Shown here: piece by piece, positions 25,401-37,242 of the stretch | Layout: every line of letters starts with the position of its first letter | Numbering within the stretch: position 1 is the stretch's first letter | NCBI GenBank assembly: GCA_001414345.1 | Contig: LLCB01000079.1 | Coordinates: forward strand, 124,001 to 188,000 | Source of the DNA: Hymenoscyphus infarciens | Lineage: Eukaryota > Ascomycota > Leotiomycetes > Helotiales > Helotiaceae | Direction of reading: 5' to 3' | Length of the DNA stretch: 64,000 nt | Program-made: the position numbers and the translations under genes | The notes under the pieces: generated by a model | The model's database searches: none | Seen by the model: the letters and a program-made list of their open reading frames with translations, nothing else | Told to the model about the DNA's origin: nothing

Positions 25401-26117
25401 ACTGCAGTGGTTTCTCCATCCGCCTCCTCTATCCTCTGTTGGCTTTGGGGGCCTCCATTTCCACGACCATTCAAACGAAACTGATTGGCTTCCGCCAGTC
25501 GAAAAATCTCCCACTAATTGTACATTTGCGTTCTTGTGTAAATTCGGGTCGGCGTGGAACTCTCGAGTGACGAGAGTCTCGACTTCTTTGGCTGTAGATG
25601 CTGAAACATATGTAAGGCCGTTGATAAATGTATCGACCAGACTAGCTGGTGTGTTCGGGGCGGCGCCAGATTGAGACTGCGGTGTCTGTCGGATTACGAA
25701 TGTGAAGGTAAAGTTGAGCTCTTCATCGTTGTTGAGTTTGAGGATGAAATTCGGTGCTGGTGATTGAGTTGGCTCCGGGTCCTGTGTTGGAATAGTCAGT
25801 CAGTATGGGTTGGCAGAGACACGGTCGCTGGACAGGAGATAGCCAGCATTGCATACCTGTACGAATTCCACCACACTACTGTCTCCAAGATCACGGGTGG
25901 CCGATACTCTTGAAGCTGGGAAGGCTTCAGGGACTACATTGAGGACGGTTCGTCTCCGCGAGTTTGTCACCGTTAACGCAGAAATTGTCACTGGAGTCAA
26001 AGGATTAGCATCTGCCACTGCTAACACAACTGCTTGGGAATAAGCAAGCTTACATCGTGTCTGGTCTCGAAGATAGAGAGCTGCGACCTCTTCAGGCCTG
26101 CTTGATACCTGGCCCAT
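22458..26117 (-). CDS. BAR-PH-ArfGAP-ankyrin protein (ACAP/Csx2-like)
   Basis: Six exons: 26117-26054, 25990-25857, 25781-25401, 25349-25283, 25234-23836 and 23784-22458, giving 1123 residues with every phase consistent. The N-terminus MGQVSSRPEE fits an N-myristoylation site. A 220-residue extension ends in FVEYDQRAHRLNTLASFSFW. A BAR-like coiled region follows (residues about 270-500), then a PH domain spanning the last intron (LRKEGLLWALSR to KFWIVLDAGKL). The ArfGAP zinc finger is C-W-C-A-D-C ... CIECSGIHRSLG, and weak ankyrin repeats lie near the end (VIYALALKANPN). The family stimulates GTP hydrolysis by Arf GTPases on curved membranes and acts in endocytic or secretory traffic. The domain order matches ACAP-type proteins. 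Confidence 0.93.
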
Positions 26118-27676
26118 CTCTGCCGGTTGTTACCCCACCACGCGCTTCAGGTTGATTTGGATTGAGACTGGGGAGCTGCGATGCTTCGGAGGCAGTGCGA
26201 TCGAACGCTGTGTGGTCGGTCGGAAATCAATAGCATCTAGGTGTATGTTGAAAGAATGCTTATCCAATGTTATGTTGGGGAGGGAGTGTGGGTGGTGAGG
26301 TTGGAGACCAACTTGGGGATGGGATGCAGGGTATACTGCCACCGTTCTGCCTCTCCCGTCTTTCTCGCTTGCAGGCAATCACCAGCGTTTCAGAGTACTG
26401 TCCGTACCGATACCTCCAAGTTACAATATGAAGGGGGTGTGGTGAATTTATACGTGAACTCATCCGCATATCTTCTCTCCATTTTCTTTCAGCTTATTTA
26501 TCTCTCTTTAATTTGTTTATTTCAAGACACGAGGCTTCGCCTGGCATGTTGGTGATGTGGATGCGCCGCAGAGGGTACGAATCAAGCTGGGGGTCCTTGG
26601 TAGGTAATGGATGGACGTACGTGAAAACACAGAGCTAGGCTTCTTAATGTTGGAATAACTTGCTAAAACATTGGATAGGCTCTTTATTTACGAAGTCATA
26701 TTATCCGACATGACTGGGCTAATTCTTGATTGTGCTGTCTTGATTGTGCTGTAACCAACAACGGCCGCTTCTACTCCACAGTCTGCAGTACCTAGGCAAC
26801 ACTTTTCGTACCTTACTTAGGTACTACCTACCACCCGCTGACGTACCTTTCGCCTTGAATCTGTCTTCTGGAAGGAGGCGCTGATTCTAGCTCGTGATTC
26901 ACAGCTCAAGCTGTGTGCAGGTGGCATAAACACTCATGCAATGTGACCGCGTTAAAAAGAGCACGAGATGATGAATTGTTATCTTCTACGCTGCAAGGTA
27001 CACATCTGATGGGATCGGTACCTATTCTACGTTCTACAGTTTTGTGGGTGATAGCAAATGCAGAAATATATTTCGAGAAATTGGCTTCTATAAATAGTCT
27101 CCTCAATTTCTCCGCATTTTATCTCTTGCCCTGCTCGGCAATCTGGCTTTGGCTTCGCGAGTAAGCCAGGGGCACAGGAAATACCTCCATGGCTAGGACC
27201 AACTTGCTTTCAGAGGGCATTTTGAAATTGTTGGCACCAACTACTTTATACAATAAACATTGTTTCCTAAACAACACTTTTACAGCCAATTGCTAGATCC
27301 AAACAAAACGGTGTATCGTGGTCCACACAATCGATAGGCTTGCTGCATCTTCCAAGCCTCGGTACGGCGGCTACTTGTCTTGGGATTGAGGGGCTACTCC
27401 GTAGACAACATGCTCACCTTTACTATCTGCAGAAGCCTCCTCAGAACTGAAAGTTGACGCAACCTCGGGGTATCTGCTTGAAATCGTACACTCGTTTATT
27501 CCAGATAGTACCTAGACCAAGATACAAAGCAAGTAGAGACTGGCTCACTTACTCACCTTTCAGTAAGCATCAGCCGGAGTATTCCCACCCACTTGGTCAA
27601 GGGACTTGGCTACTCCAACTCTTGCAGCTTTTGTTTCGCAGCCTTCAACTTTGATACCTCCAAGCAGAAGACAAAC
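26118..27676. other. Divergent intergenic region: no gene seen
   Basis: This holds the promoters of the ArfGAP gene (-) and the thioesterase gene (+). Short open frames on both strands show no motif. Confidence 0.4.
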
Positions 27677-29080
27677 ATGACCTCACCAGACGAAAACAAA
27701 ACCTTTCACGAGGCAACAATCATCAAAGCCCTCTCTTCGCATACCTACCAAGCCCACTTTCACAAAAACTGGTGCATCTATTCAGGTATTTGCAAGAACC
27801 CCCTTCTTGAAACTCACCATCAAAACTGACAAGCAATTTATAGTTCCACATGGAGGCTATGTTACTTCTTGCTTTCTGCAGGTAGCGGCCACCCATTTCA
27901 ACATCACGCTCCCCTCCCAAAAGCAACCCCACACAATAGCTCTCCACATAGACTTCTTAAGAAGAACTGAAGTGGGCCCAGCTCTTTTCATTGTCAAAGA
28001 TCTTAAAATTGGGCGCCAAGCATCCGTCATTCATATCACTCTCACTCGTAAGTAACGCTCTTTTACCAGAGTTACCAGAGTGGGGCTCTTCTCTAAGTAC
28101 TCCTAACTTTGCAAGTAATGTTCGGAAAGTCAAGGACAATTCTTCGAGAACGCTTGGAAGAATGGCGAAACTGATTTCTCAATTCTCCTCTCGTACAATT
28201 ATTGAGATTGTGTCAGAGTTTCTAGAATAATGGATTGAAGAGATGTATGCAGAGTAAAGCTCTGGATTCTTACACTAACATATTGCAGAGGGTGGACGAG
28301 AAGAAGCAGTGGCTGTCATTACCAACTCCAATATGGACACAGAGACTGGAGCTTCCTTTCCCACTACTTACAAATTGAACCCTGAACCCATTTCAGTCTC
28401 CTTTAATCAATTGGCTCGCAATGAAGATAAGAACTGGCGTCGACAAGACAACATGCCTTTCAAGAACTGGAGAAAAGCACTTGAAAATATGGAGATGTAC
28501 TTTCCGCGAGAGGGCCAGAAGAGTAGAACTTGTGCGGATGAGTGGGTTAGGTTGAAGAGAGGCGAGAAGTGGACAAATCAAGCTCTGGGATTCTTATCCG
28601 ATGCGTGGCCAGTAAGTTGAAAGGAGTCCCACACTAAATCGGACATGAATGACAGCTGTATACGAATGCAATACTAATGTTTCTCTGAAGATCTCTGTGG
28701 AGGCTTCATTGCATGCCGAAAATCCCTACGATATAACCCCCGAGGAAGCAGCAGCAAAGCGCAAAGTAGATCCTAAGGAAGTAGGAACGATGGTATAGTT
28801 TCCTCCCATTTCAACATTGGTAATAGCTGTCTCATTCTTATCACAGTGGTACCCAACCCTTCTGCTCAACATCGATTTCAAAAAGGCCCTCCCCGTTGAA
28901 GGAGTCGAGTGGCTCTTTGCGCGAGCAGAATCGAAGCAGATAAAGAATGGAAGATTGGACGTTGAGGTAACTATTAGAGACCCATCTGGAGACCTTGTAG
29001 CTGTAAGCCATCACGTTACTTTGGCTGTTGGGTTGGAGAGAAATCTTGCAAAGAGGGGTGGTGGTGATAGTAAGATCTAG
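27677..29080 (+). CDS. TesB-like acyl-CoA thioesterase (double hotdog)
   Basis: Five exons: 27677-27785, 27844-28047, 28289-28611, 28691-28792 and 28847-29080, giving 323 residues. All splice phases agree, including the C|AG junction across the 241-nt second intron. Diagnostic segments are NWCIYSVPHGGYVTSCFLQV at the start, HTIALHIDFLRRTEVGPA and GRQASVIHITL in the first hotdog, and WYPTLLLNIDFKKALP and DPSGDLVAVSHHVTLAV in the second. These are typical of fungal thioesterase-like superfamily proteins that hydrolyse acyl-CoA. The natural substrate is unknown. No targeting peptide is obvious. Confidence 0.9.
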
Positions 29081-29800
29081 TCCGAAATCTTTGAATGCTG
29101 ATAGACACCCATCAAATTGCACATAAAGTTGTGGTCACGTTTTTGCACACAGTTTCATATGTCCAGAGAAGTGCGTTGACTTTTGGTAAAACGCCTTTCT
29201 GCCAAATTGGTTATGAGAGGATATTAACAAAACTCACTCGTTGTGAATCTATAACAATGTCTAAGGGTGAGAAAAAAATACGCTGATTTGAGGCACACCT
29301 CAACACCACCTCGATGCAGCCACAACCACTGGTTGGAAAGCTATAATAATTGAAATGCTTCTTCAAAATAACTCTCTGGATCAATTAGGATTTTTGTTCT
29401 ATTTTTGCGACTTTATTTGGCCTTATAATATAGTATAGCATAGTGTAGAGGGGGCTTTTAGTAGGGCGACGTGCTTTTTCTCACCCTTAGAGACAATGTT
29501 CAGTGCTTATAAGCCCTAAGCGGGAGCCCGACAAATAATCTCAAAGAAAGCACGTTGCGTATCCTCGCTCAACTTTCTTCACAGCACAACCACAACGCTC
29601 GTGGTTTCGGGATAGTCGCAAACCTGTTCGACCCTCAATCGCAAGCAACAATACATAAAACATCACCGAAGCAATTGGTCATAACAGCGTTATGCAAGGT
29701 ATGGTCAAGTGAATCCCCTAGTCTGCAATATAATTTGTTAACATACCCTAGTTCATCATTGTACCGCGACTCGATCTGCGCCTTCCTGTATTTGCTCAAT
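29081..29800. other. Intergenic; holds the short inverted-repeat element listed separately
   Basis: The frame upstream of the F-box start codon stays open back to 29555 but lacks conserved sequence. Apart from the MITE-like element nothing is identified. Confidence 0.4.
29254..29499. mobile_element. Short MITE-like inverted-repeat element
   Basis: CTAAGGGTGAGAAAAA at 29261-29276 has its reverse complement at 29475-29490. Both arms are flanked by the direct repeat ACAATGT (29254-29260 and 29493-29499, with two extra bases AG on the right). The interior of about 200 bp has no open frame. A 16-bp terminal inverted repeat with a 7-bp flanking duplication suggests a small non-autonomous DNA transposon, possibly hAT-like. 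The family is not certain. Confidence 0.6.
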
Positions 29801-31105
29801 ATGTCTCTCCCGAACGAAATGTGGCGCGCGATATGCCAGATCTCCACCATCACCTCTGCGAAAAACTTGAGGCTGGTCAACAAACAGCTTAGTGTCGTTG
29901 CTGCGGAGCGCGTGTTTAGAACTATCCATGTTGCCCTCTTTCCGCCTTATCTTTCGATGCTTTCAGAATTGTGCGACCACCCATATCTCAGCAAGCAACC
30001 TGTGGATATGGTCATTTGCGAGTGCCATTTGTTTGAGGGCGCGCTGCTTCCTGAGCTTAAAGGGCTTTCGGATTGGGACGGCAATGAGTACAAAGCTCGC
30101 GAGTTCGAATTACTCCACCGCAGTCTGTACAGAAGTGCAAGTGCCGCCGAGTTCTTCACAAACGCTCTCAGTGGCCTGCCCAATGTGAAGCGGGTGTCAT
30201 TAAGCCACAAATTCAAAAGAAAGTGTTCGACCGCGAGGCGTATTGCTGATTATTTTGGGGTTGAACACTGTCTGCGCACGTGTCTAAGGAGATCGAGTCT
30301 CTTGGAGCCAGTTCTGAGTGCTTTACTCGCAAACAACCGCACTCTAACAAGGTTAGGTGTAGGGTCAACCGGATCCGGGTTTTGGATGCGCAACGCCAAT
30401 CGCTGGACAGAAGCTACAAGAACGACGTTCAGCAACTTGAAAGAATTCACATTCAATGTTGGGCTGATAAGAAACACGCTGGGTATAATTTCAAGCGAAG
30501 TCCCAGTTTCCCCAAAACCTTCCTTGGTCCACAAATTTTTAGCCGCAGCACCATGTCTTGAGTTGTTGGTTCTCAAGTCTAATAATGTCGACGTTTCTGG
30601 AAAGCGACAATACGTTCCTCGATGGGATGGCGCTGGTGTATTTGATGATGTGTTGTGGCCCCAACTACACCATTTGTGTATATTTGGTTGCAAATTCAAG
30701 GCCAGCAATTTCACCAGTTTCCTGCTCCTTCATTCAGGAACTCTGAGACATCTTGAATTGTACAATCTTGAACTGTACGAAAGCTTCGCTGTACCACCTG
30801 GCTCGACTTTGTGGGAAACTTTTGCATCGCGCCTTGCAGCAAAACTTAATCTCCGCTCTGTGGCTCTAGTTAATCTCTTCGATCAGGGGCAGAGAAGAAC
30901 CACAACGCAATACGAGGCTGCAAACCGTGGTGGTGGGATTGATACTTATGGACTCATATTAAATTGGTGGAATGAACTCTCGCTTTACTTGCTCCACTCC
31001 CATGGAAACCCTGATTGGGCTCGATTTCTTCCTGTATACAGCCAACCCAGGGTGCTCATTGGACCGTTCAACTATTTGCCTGATAAGCCCCTGGTCCAGG
31101 TCTAG
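29801..31105 (+). CDS. F-box-like protein
   Basis: A single-exon protein of 434 residues. The chosen ATG at 29801 opens directly into MSLPNEMWRAICQIS, the L-P-x-E pattern that starts fungal F-box domains. NLRLVNKQLSVVAAERVFRT completes the F-box helices. The rest is leucine-rich and irregular (LRHLELYNLELYESF), as in F-box proteins with divergent leucine-rich substrate-binding regions. The role is presumed substrate recruitment to an SCF ubiquitin ligase. An in-frame extension to 29555 is possible but unconserved in character. Confidence 0.75.
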   Translation: MSLPNEMWRAICQISTITSAKNLRLVNKQLSVVAAERVFRTIHVALFPPYLSMLSELCDHPYLSKQPVDMVICECHLFEGALLPELKGLSDWDGNEYKAREFELLHRSLYRSASAAEFFTNALSGLPNVKRVSLSHKFKRKCSTARRIADYFGVEHCLRTCLRRSSLLEPVLSALLANNRTLTRLGVGSTGSGFWMRNANRWTEATRTTFSNLKEFTFNVGLIRNTLGIISSEVPVSPKPSLVHKFLAAAPCLELLVLKSNNVDVSGKRQYVPRWDGAGVFDDVLWPQLHHLCIFGCKFKASNFTSFLLLHSGTLRHLELYNLELYESFAVPPGSTLWETFASRLAAKLNLRSVALVNLFDQGQRRTTTQYEAANRGGGIDTYGLILNWWNELSLYLLHSHGNPDWARFLPVYSQPRVLIGPFNYLPDKPLVQV

Positions 31106-32987
31106 TACGGTGTTGTCTCTTCGCATCATTCAAGTCATTTCGCCAACAAAATACATAACCCCTCACTCGACCGCCAATCCTCACCAAAGGTCCTTGTGCG
31201 ACACGAATTTGAAGCCATTATACGCCTGACGATCTTGCTTCGACAAACTCGAATCCCAATCTTTGGAGGGAAAGGAAGGATCTTGCCAGCTCTGAATAGC
31301 ATCTTTCATTCACAAATCACCTTCTGGGGGGAAACCTATAATATATGAGTGTTGGAAGTAACAACAGAGGTGTTATTTGCATCGCTATCACAGCTTCCGA
31401 GGAAAGAAAATACAAAACTTGAACTAAAACTTTAGAAGTGTCAACTTCATCTCCATATATTGTGACTTGATCAAACTTGCAAATTGAAGAGCAAAGAATA
31501 GTAGGCGAAACCCAAAATCGGAAACCTAAAACAAAAATAACTTGATGCCCTCGGTAATCCTGAAAAATATTACCACAAAGTAGGAGAAAAGGGTGTTCGT
31601 AGACCCCTGCTCTGGGCAAACACTTGCGTTTTTTTTTCTCATCTCAACCCCTCAGCCCTTTAGCCCCTGTCTCTCGATCTGTTCGTTGCCAAATTCTTAC
31701 TCTTCCAATTCTTTAGCCGGCCTTCTCTGGAACTCAACTCTGAGCGAGAAGGACACTAATTCCACACTTTTCCTCCTCAATTCCCATTAGTACTTCCCAT
31801 CTTCCATATTATGATATCAAAATATCGAGCCTTTCTGCCTCTGCATCACTCCCCATCTCTCATAAAACCTCTCTCCTTTTCTCTGATTTGACTTTCCACG
31901 TCAGCCATCCTCTCATGAAGTCTCCTCAAACTCAAATACGAAGTTTCTCTTTCGAAGTTACTTGGCCATTATCATCTTTCCGAGCTTGAAATAGACTTGA
32001 ATCACAAATCTTGAATTCTTACATGGGTGTAACAAATGATTAGAGGAGTGTAGAGAAGGATCTCGGCCCATACGTTCTAGCTCTTTTAGTAATTCTTCTC
32101 GAGGGGTTCATTTTAAAACATTGACAACTCTATACCTAGGAGGAAATCAATAGAGACTTACTTCCATCGACTTCAATATTTTGGCTTCATCATACGTATT
32201 TAAGGTTTTAACATTAAATTGAAATTCTCTAGTAGTAGCTCTGGGTGACCGTCGTTAATGGCATTGCTATTGAGAAGCTCAAGCTGCTTGTGACAATAAA
32301 AGCGGTACTCCGATCCGACAGAATTCAAACTAGATAACGCCTTCCACATATCTAGCTTAACAGTTCAAGCGATTTTATTCTTTTAGAAGAATATACCTAC
32401 GTTGCCCAAGAAAGTTGGAACAATGGTAGGCAGGTACGAAACTCAAGTATTTACACTTTTACTGTCCAATGCGATCTCGCTAAAATCCCATAATCAACAT
32501 CACCGTCAAAGAATGCCCCCAACAACTCGCCAAACCACTATCACATATTCATACTTTGTGGTAACCTAATTAACTACTCCGAGCATAAAAGCAATAGATC
32601 AACATAATGAAGTGAAGTTATAGTCACGTGATGTCACTGAACAGAGGGCCCCTACTTTCTGTTGTAAATAAGTACTAAGTCAACGTCAAGTTTTCCACAA
32701 AGTTTTCCCCATTTCGATTTTCAACGATAGAAGCTATTATTGAACCCCAATCAAGCAAATCACATGTCGGATAAATCAATGCTGACCAAACGGACCTCCG
32801 ATCAAGGATTCCAATCCTCCCGAACTGCACCGAATATCGATGTCCGATGTCCAACACAAGCAAAATAAAGCTATCCTCTATAACAAGCTCAACCCGTGAT
32901 ATAGACCTCAATCCAAAACATCAATAAATTCACACTCCAAAATCACCTCATTCAACCCCGTCAACAAGTCACACCAACTCAATAGCC
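31106..32987. other. Long intergenic region: no gene seen
   Basis: About 1.9 kb of normal composition. Small open frames show no motifs, and no inverted repeats or RNA folds were noticed. The last 100 bases (A- and C-rich, TCACACCAACTCAATAGCC) look like the 5' leader of the FSH1-type gene. Confidence 0.4.
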
Positions 32988-33775
32988 ATGCCCCTCCCAA
33001 GAATAGCCTTCTTCCATGGCGGCGGCTCAAACAGCACCATCTCCTCCATCCAATGCGCCCAAGTCTCCGGAATCCTAGAGCACGAATTCGAATTCATATT
33101 CTTCGACGCACCCTTCCAACGTGGTGCCGGACCCGGAATTCTTCCCGCTTTCGCTGATAAAATGTATACACCCTATCGCACCTGGTTCACCACCTCCTCA
33201 GATGGAAAAGAAGTAGGCGATGGAGGGGGATTCTTCGGAGCAGGGGATGGAGAGGATGGGGTCGAGAGGGTTTGGGAGTTGATGAGGAAGGCGGGGGGTG
33301 GATTTGTGGGGGTTATGGGGTTCAGTCAGGGAACGAGGATAGCAGGGGGATTACTTTTGGATCAGCAAAAGAGGAAAGAGGGGGGGTTTAAAAATGAGGG
33401 GGAGGAGTTGAGGTTTGGGGTTATGTGTATGGGTGGTGGTGCACCTATGGTTTCGGCGATATCACGCGGTTTGTCCCCCATTCATTTTGAGAGATTTAGT
33501 TTGCTTGAGATGGCTCTTTGACGTTGTTGGAACTAATCATGAATGCAGATGGTTCTGATAAACTCGAATTAATAAAGATACCGACTCTTCATCTCCACGG
33601 TCTCAAAGATCCAAATCTAACCAATGGTCGCAAAATGTTTTCTGAGCACTACGCCAAGGACAACGTAAAGTTACTTGAAATCGATTATCACCATGCAATG
33701 CCCTGGACCAAGAAAGATGTCATGGCATTTGTTGGCCAGATCAGAGATTTATGGGCTTCGGTCAGGGACGAGTGA
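32988..33775 (+). CDS. FSH1-type serine hydrolase
   Basis: Two exons, 32988-33468 and 33549-33775, 235 residues. The intron uses a GTTTGT donor and joins AISRD to GSDKLELIKIPTLHLHG. This is an alpha/beta hydrolase: IAFFHGGGSN is the oxyanion strand, GFSQGT holds the nucleophile Ser, GLKDPN the acid and DYHHAMP the catalytic His. It matches the fungal FSH family (named for family of serine hydrolases, related to dihydrofolate reductase-linked ORFs and to polyketide-cluster hydrolases). The middle of exon 1 is unusually G-rich (GGAGGGGGA runs). The substrate is unknown and there is no neighbouring biosynthetic gene. Confidence 0.9.
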
Positions 33776-34699
33776 GAGGGCATCAGGGGTGGACGTAGAT
33801 GAGACTCTTTTCTTGGTAAATATAGAACTTGTTATGTAGAGATTTGTCGAGCTTCTTTCTTGTGGCCATGCATAGAGAGATGAAGGGATTGCTTGTTTAT
33901 GAAGGCTCATATTTACGAAGAGATGGACTCCAGGGATATACTTTGATGCGGGACGAAGATAAATGAGGATACAAATTTACGATGAGATAGATAAATGACG
34001 AATCTAAGCCGCCCTAAAAGCCACTTCAGTAGTAAGGAGTGCAGCCGCCACATCGAGTACTTGCGGAATACATGTCATGATACAGTTATATCGTGTATAG
34101 ATATTGAACACCAATTTTGATCACTTGTCCTTTTGCAATTTTATTATTTAGAATTAGCTTCACTCAAACCGACTTATTCGAACCCTGTAGGATGATTGGG
34201 CTAATTTTCCGAGTCTTCGTTGAACAATTGAGGGAGTATATTCTACTTTTGACAAGTTACCAATTCTTGAGACCAGCGCTGCAGAAACCCAGTCCCAAAA
34301 CCGGGACAAGTCCAAAAACAAGATAAAAATAAAAAGGGGAAGAGGGGTTTCAAAGCCCAGAGGAGATTGCTAAAAGAACATTGAGAAAAGTGATTCCCTG
34401 AAAGCTGAAAGGGACAACACTCCTGGAAGCGAGCCACTTGAAGCATCTCACTTCATCCCAAAAGCAAAAAAAGATAAGACACAATAAAAGTATATATAGA
34501 ACCCCCCAGATATATTACTAACAAATCAAACAGGGCTGGTATACGCATCCAAGATCGGCCTGCCAACAAAAAAACCAATTATCTAAGTACAAGAACAGCC
34601 ATAGATCAATGTACTCCTCACTCCTTTGTCCCCAACATCTCTATTCATTTCCCCCTCAACACACTCCTCGTCATTGACCCTCGTCCTTGAGAGAGAAAT
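33776..34699. other. Convergent intergenic region: no gene seen
   Basis: 3' flanks of the FSH1-type (+) and LITAF (-) genes. No motif was found. Confidence 0.45.
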
Positions 34700-35664
34700 C
34701 TACTGATGCTGATGAACATCAACACCACCACTTCTATGCCAAGTAGCGAGTAAAACCCCACAGCTCCCACAGTTATGATCGACATTCTTGAACCCATCTA
34801 CCACATAAGGAACCCAGCAGAAGAGCCCAGTCAAACAGCAAAGTCCAACTGCCCATCCACTAGTCATTAATTAGCCATTGTTTCAAACTCCCATACTTCA
34901 AATCCTCCCCTCCCCTCTCCACCTCATCGATATAGGATAAAACATACTGTGTATAATTCCCCGCCAAAAAGCTAATCCTCGTCATCTGCCGTTGCCCACA
35001 AGCAGGACAGTCAACCGGCGCCGGACTCCGTCCCAAACTCGCAAGCGGCGTAGCATTCTGATATGTTCTCTGTGCTCCCCCTGGAGCTGCTGCACCAGCT
35101 TGCTGACCAGGCTGTCCAGTTTGCTGCATAGGAAAACCCGTTTGTGGGTGTCCTGGTTGGCCAGGGATGCCGGGTGATTGTTGCATGTAGACGACTTGGG
35201 GTTGTTGGGGGATTCCTTGGGGACTGGTTTGTTGCATCTGAGGATGTTGACCTTGGGGTTGCTCGAAGTATTGTTGTTGTCTGATAGAAACAGGATGTTA
35301 GTGATTTGAGGCCAGGGAGTTGTACGTGTGATGGAGCTTCATAGAAGTCGTACAGGGTGACGGAGGCTGATTTGCAAACAAGAAGAGACGGATATTGCGA
35401 TTAAGTGTGGGTGAGATTGCTCGTAGCTCGTATACTGAACAAATCGCAAACTAGGAGACGAAACTCTGAAATTGGGATAAACTCACGGCTGACTATGTCC
35501 AGTTTGCTGGTATTGGAGAGGGCTTGGTGTAGGAAGTTGAGCAGGAGGTGCTCCCGGAGGTGGTTGAGCACTGTATTCAGGCACCGCTTCTTGTAAGTTA
35601 GTTGAGTTTCCCTCAATTCGGTAGAAATTGCAAACTTACGCTTTTGATCCCAAGTAGCAGCCAT
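34700..35664 (-). CDS. LITAF-domain (zinc ribbon) membrane-associated protein
   Basis: Four exons: 35664-35640, 35589-35487, 35280-34948 and 34859-34700, giving 206 residues. It starts MAATWDQKQAVPEY and has a Gln/Pro/Gly-rich half (PQGQHPQMQQTSPQ and similar). The LITAF-like domain has CPACGQ at the N-side knuckle and NCGSCG at the C-side knuckle. They flank a hydrophobic stretch (WAVGLCCLTGLFCWVPYVV) that inserts in the membrane face. The second knuckle lies in the last exon, after an 88-nt intron starting with GTATGT. Family members associate with endosomal or lysosomal and plasma membranes. Confidence 0.92.
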
Positions 35665-37242
35665 TTTGAATTATGATTTTGTTTAGTAAAACCGGTCGAC
35701 AAGCTCAATTTTTGCAAAAGAAGAACTCAAAAATAAAATTTGCAACGTAACGCCTTGCGCCAAAAAATCTGGCGACGCCCCTCATTATGAACCCATCCAA
35801 CCTCCCCCCAAACCATTCATCTCCCCCATATCTCGCTGTACAGCCCCAGTCATTGGACGTGTGGGCTGAAGTTCTGTACCAAGAGGCGCAGAATGCTCCC
35901 AATAACAAACGTGCTTGGCATCAAATCTGCCAGTGGGAGGGACAATTTTCTATTTCGAGACAGCTTGCTTCTGGATCTTGTAGGCAATAGTTGACCAATA
36001 TTGCTGCGCTGTAGAACGCCACACGGCAAGGAGCCAATCATGGGAGCTAAGCGAGGTGTTTTATGGGCCGGAAAAAGGAGATAGGCTTCAGCCGCATTCT
36101 CCCAAGAGGGGCGTGGCTCTGCCCAAGTGACCTCGCGAGCTTTGTTCTTTATCGAGTATGCCTTTTGATATTAGGAAGTCTAAATCGCACGTTAGTAAGA
36201 ATTCAACTCAAGGAAAAAGAAGGTCAGAACTACTCACGATATATTTTTTTGTTCATAACCTGCATGTGGGCGAGTCCAGACTCCAGACGTCGTGTAATTC
36301 TTATGTCTCAAATCATCCACCCATATCACCTCACCCATCACTCACCCGCCCCCGGTCCCGCATTTTCCTGCGATTTTCTTCAAGTCAGCTCCGAACCACT
36401 GCATCAACTGAAAACGCAGAGAGCCTGGGAATCTCCAGGGCCAAATACAACAAAGGTCTACGGAAGTCGAATAATTCTAGATACGTCAATATTCCTCAAA
36501 CAATCTCGACTTCAAAAGTTCTCTTCTTCACGTAGTTGCCAGGAACAAGAAACTTGGTTGATAATGCTGTACCACCAAATTGTGCCGTGATCAAGATAGG
36601 AAACCTTCCAAATGATCCAATCACACCATTCCGTCGTATTTCGGGTCCCCCAAAAGCACTTCGGTAGGAAGGCTATGCCAGGCGGCAACCCTTACTATCA
36701 TTGGTGCCAGCTACCGAGTATTGCTGATGGTGTCTTGAGAGCCGAGACCTGATATTGACACCGATTTTGAGGACGGACGACTCTCCAATGAATACAGAAA
36801 TGGTGACCATAATTTCTCTGAGAAATTGTACTGGGTCTCATTTTACCACTAGCCTGAAGCACACATAAATATTTTGTTCTATAAATGCTGCTGCTTGTAG
36901 CCGAATCTGCTATCTCAAAATCGCATAAAAAGGTACAGATCGAAAGACTAACCAGGTAAAATGGATACTGTGAAAACTCTCACGATTAAATATTATATGT
37001 TTGTCCCGTCTGCCGTAAACCTTCTCAAGGCAGGTATGGCCGACTGTACCATCCATTCCCCATTTTATGAACCGTTATACACAGAAAGCGACTCCAAGCC
37101 AGGTAGCGTAGCCAACCTACGCCCTCAAAATCATCATCTAACAAATTTCCAAACGCCACCAGATGTTATGTCGCATCCTCACTCTGCAGAAAAAATTCCC
37201 GTTATCAGTCCTCCCAATTGCCTTTCCTCTCGCTGAATATCC
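35665..37242. other. Intergenic: no gene seen
   Basis: About 1.6 kb. Open frames up to 175 codons on the plus strand have no conserved motif and look like chance. No repeat was noticed. Confidence 0.4.

Noticed and set aside
36063..36590. 175-codon open frame on the plus strand
   Set aside because: No conserved motif; overlaps a comparable chance frame in another phase, and no splice partners.
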